DNA of 38,471 nucleotides from Bacteroides sp. GTDB lineage: Bacteria > Bacteroidota > Bacteroidia > Bacteroidales > Bacteroidaceae. Under the pieces are notes generated by a model. That model was given only the letters and a program-made list of their open reading frames with translations, was not told the origin of the DNA and ran no database searches. Of this stretch, positions 18,191 to 25,731 are shown piece by piece (position 1 is the stretch's first letter; each line of letters begins with the position of its first letter). The position numbers and the translations under genes were made by a program. The stretch is taken from positions 1-38,471 of the forward strand of contig JASLCG010000064.1 of NCBI GenBank assembly GCA_030151885.1, read 5' to 3'.

Positions 18191-19147
18191 TTAATTCATG
18201 TATTGTTCTATAAAATTGGCTACGTATTTGGTATATTCTTCTTTGTTTTCAAGATATGATACAGCATGTTCTGCACCCTCTACAATCCAGAGTTTCTTAG
18301 GTTGAGGTTTAGCTTTGTATAAGTCATAAACCATCCAAGTAGGTACAAAGGTATCTTGATCTCCATGGATGAATAACATGGGTTTATTACATCTCTTTAT
18401 AGACTCTAGAGCCGATGCCTCTTTAAAACTCCAGCCTAAAAGCGCATTAGACATTAAACTTGATACATGCATGATAGGGAATTCTGGTAATCCGAAACGT
18501 ACATTTAGCTCTTGAGAAAACTCATCCCATACACTTGTGTAGCCACAATCCTCTACATAACATTTAATTTGCTGTAGTTGTTCTGTTCCAGACAGCATCA
18601 TAGTAGTAGCTGCACCCATAGATATGCCATGAACAACAATCGAGCTTTCGGTTCCAAACTTATTTAAAGCAACATTGGCCCACTCTAAAACATCAAGCCT
18701 ATCTTTCCATCCCATCTGAATGGCATTTCCTTCGCTAAGTCCATGAAATTGTAAATCAGGAATAACTATATTATAATTTAAATCTCGATTATATAGATAT
18801 CCAATCATAAACATGCGTATAGCATTATCCGTGTAACCGTGTATAATCAGAGCAGTTTTGTTGGTTTTTATAGATGACTCTACATAGTAACCGTGTAAAC
18901 GTACGCCATTAGCATTTGTAATAAAAGTGTCTTTAAGAGCTTCTATACTTTGAAGACTATCTACCCAGTTTTCAACAAAAGGGTATTTATAAAACATTTC
19001 ACTAAAAGACTCTTCAATATTTTTACCTCTATGATTAGGCTTTAAAGAGTAGTCTATCATGTAGTAGCCAATACTTATTAATACTACAACTAGTATAGTA
19101 AAGGTAATGAGAATACTTTTTTTAATTATTCTTGCCATATATCCCAT
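18191..19147 (-). CDS. Membrane-anchored alpha/beta hydrolase
   Basis: The 318-residue protein has an N-terminal membrane anchor (about 10-30) and a serine-hydrolase domain. Visible residues are the HGYTDN oxyanion loop near 103-108, nucleophile S176 in HGISMGA (GxSxG), D265 in HGDQDTFVP and H294 in GAEHAV. The class is close to the YqkD/BEM46-like hydrolases of unknown substrate. The ATG at 19147 overlaps aroE by 22 bp. A second ATG at 19138 (residue 4) would cut the overlap to 13 bp, and I cannot choose between them. The overlap implies coupled translation with aroE. Confidence 0.88.
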   Translation of the reverse strand: MGYMARIIKKSILITFTILVVVLISIGYYMIDYSLKPNHRGKNIEESFSEMFYKYPFVENWVDSLQSIEALKDTFITNANGVRLHGYYVESSIKTNKTALIIHGYTDNAIRMFMIGYLYNRDLNYNIVIPDLQFHGLSEGNAIQMGWKDRLDVLEWANVALNKFGTESSIVVHGISMGAATTMMLSGTEQLQQIKCYVEDCGYTSVWDEFSQELNVRFGLPEFPIMHVSSLMSNALLGWSFKEASALESIKRCNKPMLFIHGDQDTFVPTWMVYDLYKAKPQPKKLWIVEGAEHAVSYLENKEEYTKYVANFIEQYMN

Positions 19148-19866
19148 GCTTTAATTGCTTGAAGTTGTAACATTTCAAGTCCGTTTTTTATTGTAGCTCC
19201 TTGTTTAACCCCTTTTTTTAGAAATGTAGTTACTTCTGGGTTGTAAACTAAATCGTAAAGGAGGTGAGACGAGTTTATGTATTCATAAGGTATATCTGGA
19301 TATTGTTCTGTATTAGGATAGGTGCCTAGTGGAGTGCAATTAATAATAACTGTGTATTGTGTTAATATCTCTTGATTAATATCAGAATAAAATATAGCTC
19401 CCTGTTTTAAAGATCTAGATACATTTAGAGTTTGTAATCCAAGTTTCTCTAATCCAAATTTTATAGCTTTAGAGGCTCCACCAGTGCCTAATATAAGTGC
19501 TTTTTTATGATGAGATTCTAACAAGGGGCGTATAGATTCAGTAAAGCCATAAATATCAGAATTATAACCTTTTAAAGTGGCTTTTCCATTTTCCTGACTT
19601 ACTTTAACGACATTAACAGCTCCAATAAGCTGAGCTTCTTTTGATATGGAGTCTAGATAAGGTATCACAGTCTCTTTATAAGGAATAGTAACGTTAAATC
19701 CTTTTATACTACTATCACTTAAGATAGGTAACAACTTATTGATGTTATCTATCTCGAAGTTTAAGTATTGTGCACTGATTTTTTCTTGTTTAAATTTTTT
19801 CGTAAAAAACACTTGCGAGAATGAGTGTCCTAATGGATATCCAACAAGACCAAAAGTATCAATCAT
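19126..19866 (-). CDS. aroE: Shikimate dehydrogenase
   Basis: AroE reduces 3-dehydroshikimate to shikimate with NADPH in chorismate synthesis. The 246-residue protein shows GLVGYPLGHSFSQ at 6-18 (substrate serines), GFNVTIPYKE with catalytic K64, GAVNVVK near 82-88, NSD with D104, the nucleotide loop LGTGGASKAI near 126-135, and NCTPLGT near 175-181. At 246 residues it is slightly shorter than the usual 270, the normal size for Bacteroidota AroE. It follows menG by 9 bp and overlaps the hydrolase gene. Confidence 0.94.
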   Translation of the reverse strand: MIDTFGLVGYPLGHSFSQVFFTKKFKQEKISAQYLNFEIDNINKLLPILSDSSIKGFNVTIPYKETVIPYLDSISKEAQLIGAVNVVKVSQENGKATLKGYNSDIYGFTESIRPLLESHHKKALILGTGGASKAIKFGLEKLGLQTLNVSRSLKQGAIFYSDINQEILTQYTVIINCTPLGTYPNTEQYPDIPYEYINSSHLLYDLVYNPEVTTFLKKGVKQGATIKNGLEMLQLQAIKAWDIWQE

Positions 19867-19875
19867 TTTAAATTA

Positions 19876-20613
19876 TTATTTTGTCGCCATATATAATGTA
19901 CAAACTCCAAAAGTTAGTCTTTTAAATTTGTACTCGCTAAATCCTATGTTCTCAAATATCTTCATCATTACTTCTCCCTGTGGGAAAGCTTGAATGGTAG
20001 ATGGTAAATATTCGTATGCATTTATGTCTTTAGATACGATTTTTCCAAGTAAAGGTATAATAACCGTAGAATAAAATTTAAACAACTGCTTCATAGGAAA
20101 ATGTACGGGAGTTGTTAACTCAAGTATTGCAAGTTTTCCTCCTGGTTTTAACACTCTATACATTTCGCATAAGCCTTTTTCTAAATCTTGAAAGTTTCTT
20201 ATGCCAAAAGCTGCTGTAACTGCATCGTACGTATTGTTTTTATACGTTAGATTAAGGCAGTCTTCTTTTTCAAAAGTTATTGTGTCTTGTAGATTAAGCT
20301 TTTTAACTTTATCTGCACCAACACGCATCATACCTGTTGATATATCTGTAGCAACAATTTTTTGGGGTCTAAGATACTTGTTTGCAGTTATTGCAAAATC
20401 TCCAGTACCAGAAGCAACGTCCATAATAATCTGAGGATTGTATTGGCGTAGCCATTTCATTGCTTTTCGACGCCACAGCTTATCAATATGGAAAGATAAT
20501 ATATGGTTTAATTTATCGTAAGCAGGGGCTATATTGTCAAACATGTTTTCAACTTGTTCGGCTTTTTCTCCCTGCTTATTATATGGTTTTATTTCTTCTT
20601 GTTTATATTTCAT
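19876..20613 (-). CDS. menG: Demethylmenaquinone methyltransferase
   Basis: This class I SAM-dependent methyltransferase methylates demethylmenaquinone in the final step of menaquinone synthesis (UbiE in bacteria that also make ubiquinone). The 245-residue protein carries MFDNIAPAYDKLNHILSFHIDKLWRR (24-49), the UbiE signature, the SAM motif VASGTGDFAI, and AFGIRNFQDLEKGLCEMYRVLKPGG with the conserved FGIRN. Bacteroidota use menaquinone, so menG fits better than ubiE. It lies 3 bp after purC. Confidence 0.94.
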   Translation of the reverse strand: MKYKQEEIKPYNKQGEKAEQVENMFDNIAPAYDKLNHILSFHIDKLWRRKAMKWLRQYNPQIIMDVASGTGDFAITANKYLRPQKIVATDISTGMMRVGADKVKKLNLQDTITFEKEDCLNLTYKNNTYDAVTAAFGIRNFQDLEKGLCEMYRVLKPGGKLAILELTTPVHFPMKQLFKFYSTVIIPLLGKIVSKDINAYEYLPSTIQAFPQGEVMMKIFENIGFSEYKFKRLTFGVCTLYMATK

Positions 20614-20616
20614 CTA

Positions 20617-21567
20617 TTACTTACAGCTTTTCAAGAAAAGAGAAACATTCTCTTCTATTCTTTTTGATAAGTTTGTAGTATCTGCTTTTATGAACTTTTT
20701 GCCAACAATTTGTTCGTAAAGTTCAATATATCTATCTGATACAGAGTTAACATATTCTTCTGTCATTTCGGGAACAACTTGCCCAGGTTCACCCATGAAG
20801 TTGTGTTCTATAAGCCATTGACGAACAAACTCTTTTGATAGCTGTTTTTGAGGCAACCCTTTTTCAAAGTTTTCAAGATAGCTGTTTGCGTAAAAATATC
20901 TTGAAGAATCAGGTGTGTGAATTTCATCAATTAAGTATATTTTATCACCTTTTTTCCCGAATTCATATTTAGTATCTACAAGAATTAAGCCTTTTTCTTG
21001 TGCCATTTTAGACCCTTTTTCAAAGAGAGCATAAGTGTATTTTTCTAATAATTCATAATCATCTTGGCTAACTAGGCCTTGTTTGATAATCTCATCTTTC
21101 GAAATATTTTCATCATGTCCTTCATCAGCTTTTGTTGTAGGGGTTATTATTGGCTTTTCGAACTGTTGATTCTCTTTCATTCCTTCAGGTAGTTGTACAC
21201 CACATAGTGTTCTTGCACCATTTTTATACTCTCTCCATGCACTGCCTGTAAGGTATCCTCTAATAATCATTTCAACTTTAAACCCTTCACATCTGTGACC
21301 AATAGTTACCATTGGATCAGGTGTAGATATCTTCCAGTTAGGCACAATATCTTTAGTTGCGTCTAAAAACTGTGCTGCAATCTGGTTCAGAACTTGACCC
21401 TTAAAAGGTATTCCTTTAGGAAGTACAACATCGAATGCAGATATTCTATCGGTTGCTACCATTACTATTAGGTCATCATTGATGTTATACACATCGCGTA
21501 CTTTTCCATGGTATACATTTTTTTGTCCAGGAAATTCGAAATCTGTTCTAACTAATGCTTTGTTCAT
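20617..21567 (-). CDS. purC: SAICAR synthase
   Basis: PurC joins CAIR and aspartate with ATP to give SAICAR in purine synthesis. The 316-residue protein is the long bacterial form. It has KVRDVYNINDDLIVMVATDRISAFD (22-46), IRGYLTGSAWREY with the conserved GSAW near 102-105, EGHDENIS (aspartate-binding region), LILVDTKYEFGKKGD, and LIDEIHTPDSSRY near 213-225. It is second in the phoH array, 31 bp after phoH, and is separate from the purM unit although both serve purine synthesis. Confidence 0.96.
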   Translation of the reverse strand: MNKALVRTDFEFPGQKNVYHGKVRDVYNINDDLIVMVATDRISAFDVVLPKGIPFKGQVLNQIAAQFLDATKDIVPNWKISTPDPMVTIGHRCEGFKVEMIIRGYLTGSAWREYKNGARTLCGVQLPEGMKENQQFEKPIITPTTKADEGHDENISKDEIIKQGLVSQDDYELLEKYTYALFEKGSKMAQEKGLILVDTKYEFGKKGDKIYLIDEIHTPDSSRYFYANSYLENFEKGLPQKQLSKEFVRQWLIEHNFMGEPGQVVPEMTEEYVNSVSDRYIELYEQIVGKKFIKADTTNLSKRIEENVSLFLKSCK

Positions 21568-21598
21568 TTTGTTTGTTTTAGAAATGATTACAATATGT

Positions 21599-22597
21599 TT
21601 AATCTTGTTGCTGTTTAACTATCTTATCAGTGTCTTTTTGTGTTGATTTACTCTTTCGTTGTTCAGAGTCAAAAATATCGTAAGCTTCAACAATTCTCTC
21701 TACTAACTTGTGGCGAACAATGTCTTTTTTACCTAACTCAACTATACTAATACCCTTTACTTTGCTAAGAATATTAAGAGCTTGAACAAGTCCTGATTTT
21801 TGAGATCTTGGTAAGTCTATTTGAGTCATATCTCCAGTGATAATCATTTTGGTATTCATACCCATACGGGTTAAAAACATCTTTATTTGTTGAGTTGTAG
21901 TATTTTGAGCTTCATCTAATATTACTACTGCATCATTTAAAGTTCGTCCTCTCATAAATGCAAGTGGAGCTATTTGTATGATGTTAAGCTCCATATACTC
22001 TTTAAGTTTAGCTGGAGGAATCATGTCTTGTAGAGCATCGTATAGAGGTTGAAGATAGGGGTCTATCTTCTCCTTCATATCTCCAGGTAGAAAGCCTAGT
22101 TTTTCACCAGCTTCTACTGCAGGTCTACTTAGTATGATTTTTTTTATTTCTTTATTCTTGAGAGCTTTTACAGCCAAGGCAATAGCTAGGTATGTTTTAC
22201 CAGAACCTGCAGGTCCTATAGCAAAAACCATATCATTTTTATCAAAGCCTTTTACTAGCTTCTCTTGATTTGCGCTTCTAGGAGTTATGGGTTTTCCGGA
22301 AACGTTATATACTATTACATCATTATTCCTTTTTGTGGTAGGTCTGTTTCCTTTGGCTAGTTCTATGATAGCTTCTTCTGAAATGGTATTATAGGTGACG
22401 CAGTATTTTTCTATTGCAAGTACAGCTTCTTCAAAGGCACACATTTCTTCTTCATCGCCCAATACCTTAAGGATATTGCCACGGGCTACGATTCGAATTT
22501 TAGGAAAGAGAGATTTTAAGAGTTGAATATTACTATTGTTAACCCCATAAAATAGAACAGGATCAACAGATTCAAGTGCAATTATCTTTTCTATCAT
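21599..22597 (-). CDS. phoH: PhoH-like ATPase
   Basis: The 332-residue protein has the PhoH domain: Walker A GPAGSGKTYLAIALAVKAL near 133-151, LSRPAVEAGEKLGFLPGD near 160-177, Walker B VVILDEAQNTT near 225-235, and the ITGDMTQIDLPR motif. The N-terminal segment resembles the KH-like part seen in YbeZ-type PhoH proteins. The family is linked to RNA metabolism and 30S subunit work, with YbeY often next door; no ybeY lies in this window. It is the first gene of the eight-gene array and has a clear promoter at 22631-22663. Confidence 0.93.
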   Translation of the reverse strand: MIEKIIALESVDPVLFYGVNNSNIQLLKSLFPKIRIVARGNILKVLGDEEEMCAFEEAVLAIEKYCVTYNTISEEAIIELAKGNRPTTKRNNDVIVYNVSGKPITPRSANQEKLVKGFDKNDMVFAIGPAGSGKTYLAIALAVKALKNKEIKKIILSRPAVEAGEKLGFLPGDMKEKIDPYLQPLYDALQDMIPPAKLKEYMELNIIQIAPLAFMRGRTLNDAVVILDEAQNTTTQQIKMFLTRMGMNTKMIITGDMTQIDLPRSQKSGLVQALNILSKVKGISIVELGKKDIVRHKLVERIVEAYDIFDSEQRKSKSTQKDTDKIVKQQQD

Positions 22598-22630
22598 TTA
22601 GTAAACTTGAGTGTTTTTTACCTTAAAGGG

Positions 22631-22663
22631 CAAAGGTAATCAAAAGGTTTATATTGTATGTAA
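22631..22663 (-). promoter_or_regulatory. Promoter for the phoH-purC-menG-aroE array
   Basis: The minus strand reads TACCTTTG (22638-22631), an exact TAnnTTTG match, with TTAC (22663-22660) 21 nt upstream as a partial TTTG -33. It lies about 34 bp before the phoH ATG and back to back with the GH110 promoter. Confidence 0.7.
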
Positions 22664-22710
22664 TTAATAGATCACATTATTTCAAATTGCTAATAAATCT
22701 AAAGGAATAA

Positions 22711-22740
22711 TTACTAAACTTATTTAAATTAGTAGCTTTG
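22711..22740 (+). promoter_or_regulatory. Promoter for the GH110 galactosidase gene
   Basis: TAGCTTTG (22733-22740) is an exact TAnnTTTG match 30 bp before the ATG at 22771. TTAC (22711-22714), 18 nt upstream, is a partial -33. The A/T-rich sequence around it and its position opposite the phoH promoter support the call. Confidence 0.65.
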
Positions 22741-22770
22741 GTAATCACGTTAATATTTTATTAAAAAACT

Positions 22771-24567
22771 ATGTTTAAAAAAACATTCAGCTCTATTGCT
22801 GTTTTATTGCTATTTCTGACAAGCATAAAGGCAGATAATGTTACATTTTTAATGTCTGATTTTGGTGTAACTCCAAACTCAAGTCTAAATTTATCAAAGA
22901 GTATTGATAATGCTTTACGTTCTATAAAATCGAAAGTAAAATCTAAAGATCATGTTCAAATCATATTTGATAAAGGGACTTATTTATTATCGGAAGAAGG
23001 TAGTGTATCCAAAGAGTTATTCATATCAAATCATGATCAAGTGAACCCTAAAAATATAGGCTTATTTTTAGATGGTTGGACTAATTTAACTATAGATGGT
23101 AGAGGTGCAGAATTTGTTTTTGATGGTACAATGTTACCGATAGTACTTCAAAATAGTAAAGCTGTAACCTTAAAGGATTTTAGTATCGATTTTAAAAATC
23201 CTCATATAGCTCAAGTTGAAGTGATGGAGAATCGAGGAGAGGATGGTATTGTCTTTAGAGCAGAGCCTTGGGTGCAAGGTCGTATTTCAGAAAAAGGTCA
23301 ATTCCAACCTTATGGTTTAAATTGGTCACAACAGGTATATACAGGAATTGCTTTTGAAAAGGGGAGTAGACATATCTTATATAAGACTAGTGATTTGAAT
23401 GTAAATTTAGATAATAGTTTACAATTAAGAGCTGATACATACTATGCGCCTAAGTGGAAAGATTATCGTTTGAAAGAGGGTACTATTGTAGCATTACGAA
23501 ATTATTATAGACCTACTCCTGGAATTTTTTTAGATAATAATATTAATACTAAGTTGAATAATGTGATAGTTCATTATGCTCAAGGTATGGGGTTGTTAGC
23601 TCAGCTTTGCGAAAATATTGAATTAGATGGTTTCTCTGTAAGATTAAAGGGGGCTGATGATCCTCGTTATTTTACTACACAAGCAGATGCAACTCATTTC
23701 TCTAGCTGTAAAGGTAACTTGATTTCTATAAATGGTTATTACGAAGGGATGATGGATGATGCAATAAATGTGCATGGAACTTATTTAAAAGTAATAAAAC
23801 AGATTGATTCTAAAACTATTGTAGGGCAGTACATGCATCCGCAAGCTTATGGTTTTGAGTGGGGTAGAGTAGGGGATAATGTTACTTTTGTTAAGTCTAA
23901 CACAATGGAATATGTGGGTAAGAATAATAAAGTGGTTTCTATAAAACCTTATGATAAAGAGACTGTAGAAGGTGCTAAACAGTATTTAATTGAGTTGAAA
24001 AGTAATGTGGAGTTTGATTTGGATAATAATGCCTATGGCATTGAAAATTTAACATGGACTCCTAAAGTTGTTTTTAAAGAAAATTTAATTCGCAATAATA
24101 GAGCTAGAGGTGCACTGTTTAGTACACCACAACCTGTTCTTGTGGAGAATAACATATTTGATCATACATCTGGAAGTGCTATTTTACTATGTGGAGATTG
24201 TAATGGGTGGTATGAGACAGGAGCTTGTAGAAATGTGGTTATTAAAAACAACCTTTTTATAAATTCCTTAACCAGTTTATTTCAGTTCACAAATGCAATA
24301 ATTTCGATTTATCCAGAAATACCCAACTTAAAAGATCAAGAAAAGTACTTTCATGGTGGAGCTAAGGATGCGATTATAATTGAGGATAATACTTTTATAA
24401 CTTTTGATGAACCAATTGTATATGCAAAGTCTGTAGATGGCTTGGTAATTAAGAATAATACTATTGTAAAGAATGAAGACTTTAAGCCTTTCCATTGGAA
24501 TAACGAGTTGTTTAAATTTGAAAGAGTTGTAAACCATCAAATCACAAACAATAAAATTATAAAATAG
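22771..24567 (+). CDS. Secreted GH110 alpha-1,3-galactosidase (GlaB-like)
   Basis: The 598-residue protein has a signal peptide (1-21, cleavage near IKA-DN) and a right-handed beta-helix body with repeated N-rich turns (IIEDNTFI, LVIKNNTIV). It matches my memory of the Bacteroides GlaB proteins of family GH110, with conserved pieces YISNHDQ-like ISNHDQVNPK near 85-94, FTTQADATHFSSCKG, EGMMDDAINVHGTYLK, NLTWTP, ILLCGDCNGWYETGACR and FTNAIISIYPEIPNLKDQ. GH110 enzymes remove terminal alpha-1,3-galactose, as in blood group B and linear Gal-alpha-1,3-Gal glycans. It stands alone on the plus strand with its own promoter and terminator and no SusC/SusD pair. Confidence 0.9.
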   Translation: MFKKTFSSIAVLLLFLTSIKADNVTFLMSDFGVTPNSSLNLSKSIDNALRSIKSKVKSKDHVQIIFDKGTYLLSEEGSVSKELFISNHDQVNPKNIGLFLDGWTNLTIDGRGAEFVFDGTMLPIVLQNSKAVTLKDFSIDFKNPHIAQVEVMENRGEDGIVFRAEPWVQGRISEKGQFQPYGLNWSQQVYTGIAFEKGSRHILYKTSDLNVNLDNSLQLRADTYYAPKWKDYRLKEGTIVALRNYYRPTPGIFLDNNINTKLNNVIVHYAQGMGLLAQLCENIELDGFSVRLKGADDPRYFTTQADATHFSSCKGNLISINGYYEGMMDDAINVHGTYLKVIKQIDSKTIVGQYMHPQAYGFEWGRVGDNVTFVKSNTMEYVGKNNKVVSIKPYDKETVEGAKQYLIELKSNVEFDLDNNAYGIENLTWTPKVVFKENLIRNNRARGALFSTPQPVLVENNIFDHTSGSAILLCGDCNGWYETGACRNVVIKNNLFINSLTSLFQFTNAIISIYPEIPNLKDQEKYFHGGAKDAIIIEDNTFITFDEPIVYAKSVDGLVIKNNTIVKNEDFKPFHWNNELFKFERVVNHQITNNKIIK

Positions 24568-24585
24568 TAATAATTTATATATGAT

Positions 24586-24618
24586 AAAGGTCCGTACTGC
24601 TGAACAGTACGGACCTTT
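24586..24618. terminator. Bidirectional terminator between GH110 and Crp/Fnr genes
   Basis: AAAGGTCCGTACTG (24586-24599) and CAGTACGGACCTTT (24605-24618) form a perfect 14-bp stem with a 5-nt loop. The plus strand goes on with TTTATTATTTA and the minus strand with TTTATCATAT. It sits between convergent stops (24567 and 24624) and so serves both genes. Confidence 0.9.
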
Positions 24619-24623
24619 ATTAT

Positions 24624-25298
24624 TTAGGATGGTGTGTTTAATAAACGTTGTGGTTGAATGATATTAATAGTCATTCTTTTTAGTTCTATTATTTTATTTT
24701 TATTAAGTTGATTAAGCATTTTAGATACATTCAGTCTAGTGTCTCTTAATAAAAATGCTAAGTCTGGCATAGAAATTCTTAGTGTAATGGGAGAGTCTAG
24801 ATATTCACAATGTAGTAGTATGAACTTTTTAAATGCATTGAGTAATGAATTGTCATCCATTTTATTCCATATCGCATTATACTGCTGGTGTACTTTACTA
24901 CTTAGTATGTTGAGAAAGTTTAATTTGAAGATTTTATCTTCTAGTAAATAGTCTAAAAGATAGTTTTTGTCAATAATTAGAACATTAACATCTGTTTTTG
25001 CAATATAAGTAGAGTTGTAATTTGTGCAAAGTCCAAAAAGAGACGTTATTTCAATTATATTTTGAGAGTTAATAATCTCCTCTATGTTGAATAAGTTTTC
25101 TGGGCTAGCTGATGATTTAGTGACTAATCCATCTAATATAAATATTAGCTTTTGGCAAGGTGTACCCTGCTGAGCAATTATTTCTGAACTGTAATAAGTT
25201 TTAAAATTAAACTTTATTTTTTCAATAAACTCTGTAAGGCTCTTTTTATTTAAACCTTGGAACAGAGGAAGTTGCAGGAATTTTATATAAGAGGTCAT
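24624..25298 (-). CDS. Crp/Fnr-family transcriptional regulator (divergent)
   Basis: From the ATG at 25298 the protein is 224 residues. The N-terminal half is a cyclic-nucleotide-binding-like barrel (IKFLQLPLFQGLNKKSLTEF, then the SSEIIAQQGTPCQKLIFILDGLV element). The usual cAMP pocket motif GExxxEx2LLxxxxRxA is not seen, so cAMP binding is unlikely. The C-terminal winged helix contains LRISMPDLAFLLRDTRLNVSKMLNQLNKNKII. The longer reading frame starts at TTG 25337, but its first codon overlaps a good promoter element (25335-25342), and ATG at 25298 begins the usual family N-terminus, so I chose 25298. It is 433 bp from the glycogen operon, making that operon a possible target. Confidence 0.85.
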   Translation of the reverse strand: MTSYIKFLQLPLFQGLNKKSLTEFIEKIKFNFKTYYSSEIIAQQGTPCQKLIFILDGLVTKSSASPENLFNIEEIINSQNIIEITSLFGLCTNYNSTYIAKTDVNVLIIDKNYLLDYLLEDKIFKLNFLNILSSKVHQQYNAIWNKMDDNSLLNAFKKFILLHCEYLDSPITLRISMPDLAFLLRDTRLNVSKMLNQLNKNKIIELKRMTINIIQPQRLLNTPS

Positions 25299-25334
25299 AG
25301 TGAATTTTAATAAAGGGTTCTTATGATGTTTTAT

Positions 25335-25342
25335 CAAATATA
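25335..25342 (-). promoter_or_regulatory. Promoter -7 element for the Crp/Fnr-family gene
   Basis: The minus strand reads TATATTTG, an exact TAnnTTTG match, 37 bp before the ATG at 25298. It overlaps the alternative TTG start at 25337, which argues against that start. No clear -33 element is seen. Confidence 0.5.
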
Positions 25343-25415
25343 GTTAATTATTTAGTATTTCTAATGTTATCTGGTATGCTGTACTTTGTTAATATGGTTA
25401 TATAATTCTTTTATT

Positions 25416-25444
25416 ATCAATGTTTTATTGTTGATTTATATCAA
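25416..25444. promoter_or_regulatory. FNR/CRP-type palindrome TTGAT-n4-ATCAA plus half site
   Basis: TTGATTTATATCAA (25431-25444) is an exact match to the FNR-box form TTGATnnnnATCAA. A further ATCAA at 25416-25420 forms a second, wider inverted repeat with TTGAT (10-nt gap). The sequence is in the gap between a Crp/Fnr-family gene and the glycogen operon, about 110 bp upstream of the regulator's likely start of transcription. The match is short and the region AT-rich, so chance is possible. Confidence 0.5.
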
Positions 25445-25731
25445 AAAAGAATATTAATTAATATTTATTTATATATTATTTTGTTTATGTGACAAATATA
25501 GACTAAAATTGATGTAGATTTTAAATCAGGATATATATATAATTAAACATTAATCAGAAGTGTTTTAAGAGGGTAAATTTCTATTTAAATAACTAATAAA
25601 ACAGATGTGGATTAGTATAAAAAATAGGATTGTAAATTACATCTTTTAAATAAAAAATATGTACCTTACAGACACTAAGCTATATGTTTAAATTAATGAA
25701 ACACACAAACTAACTTGTTAATTCTTAAGGT

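Larger units (their letters stand above)
25299..25731. other. AT-rich intergenic region upstream of crp-like and glycogen genes
   Basis: This 433-bp gap has no gene I can support. It holds the regulator promoter (25335-25342), a palindromic FNR-type box (25431-25444) with a further half site (25416-25420), and long AT runs. I see no clear promoter for the operon at 25732: the best -7 candidate is TATGTTTA (25683-25690), one mismatch from TAnnTTTG, without a good -33. Confidence 0.6.

Noticed and set aside
25299..25337. A 13-residue N-terminal extension of the Crp/Fnr-family protein starting at TTG 25337
   Set aside because: The extension begins inside the promoter -7 element 25335-25342, while the ATG at 25298 begins the normal family N-terminus.
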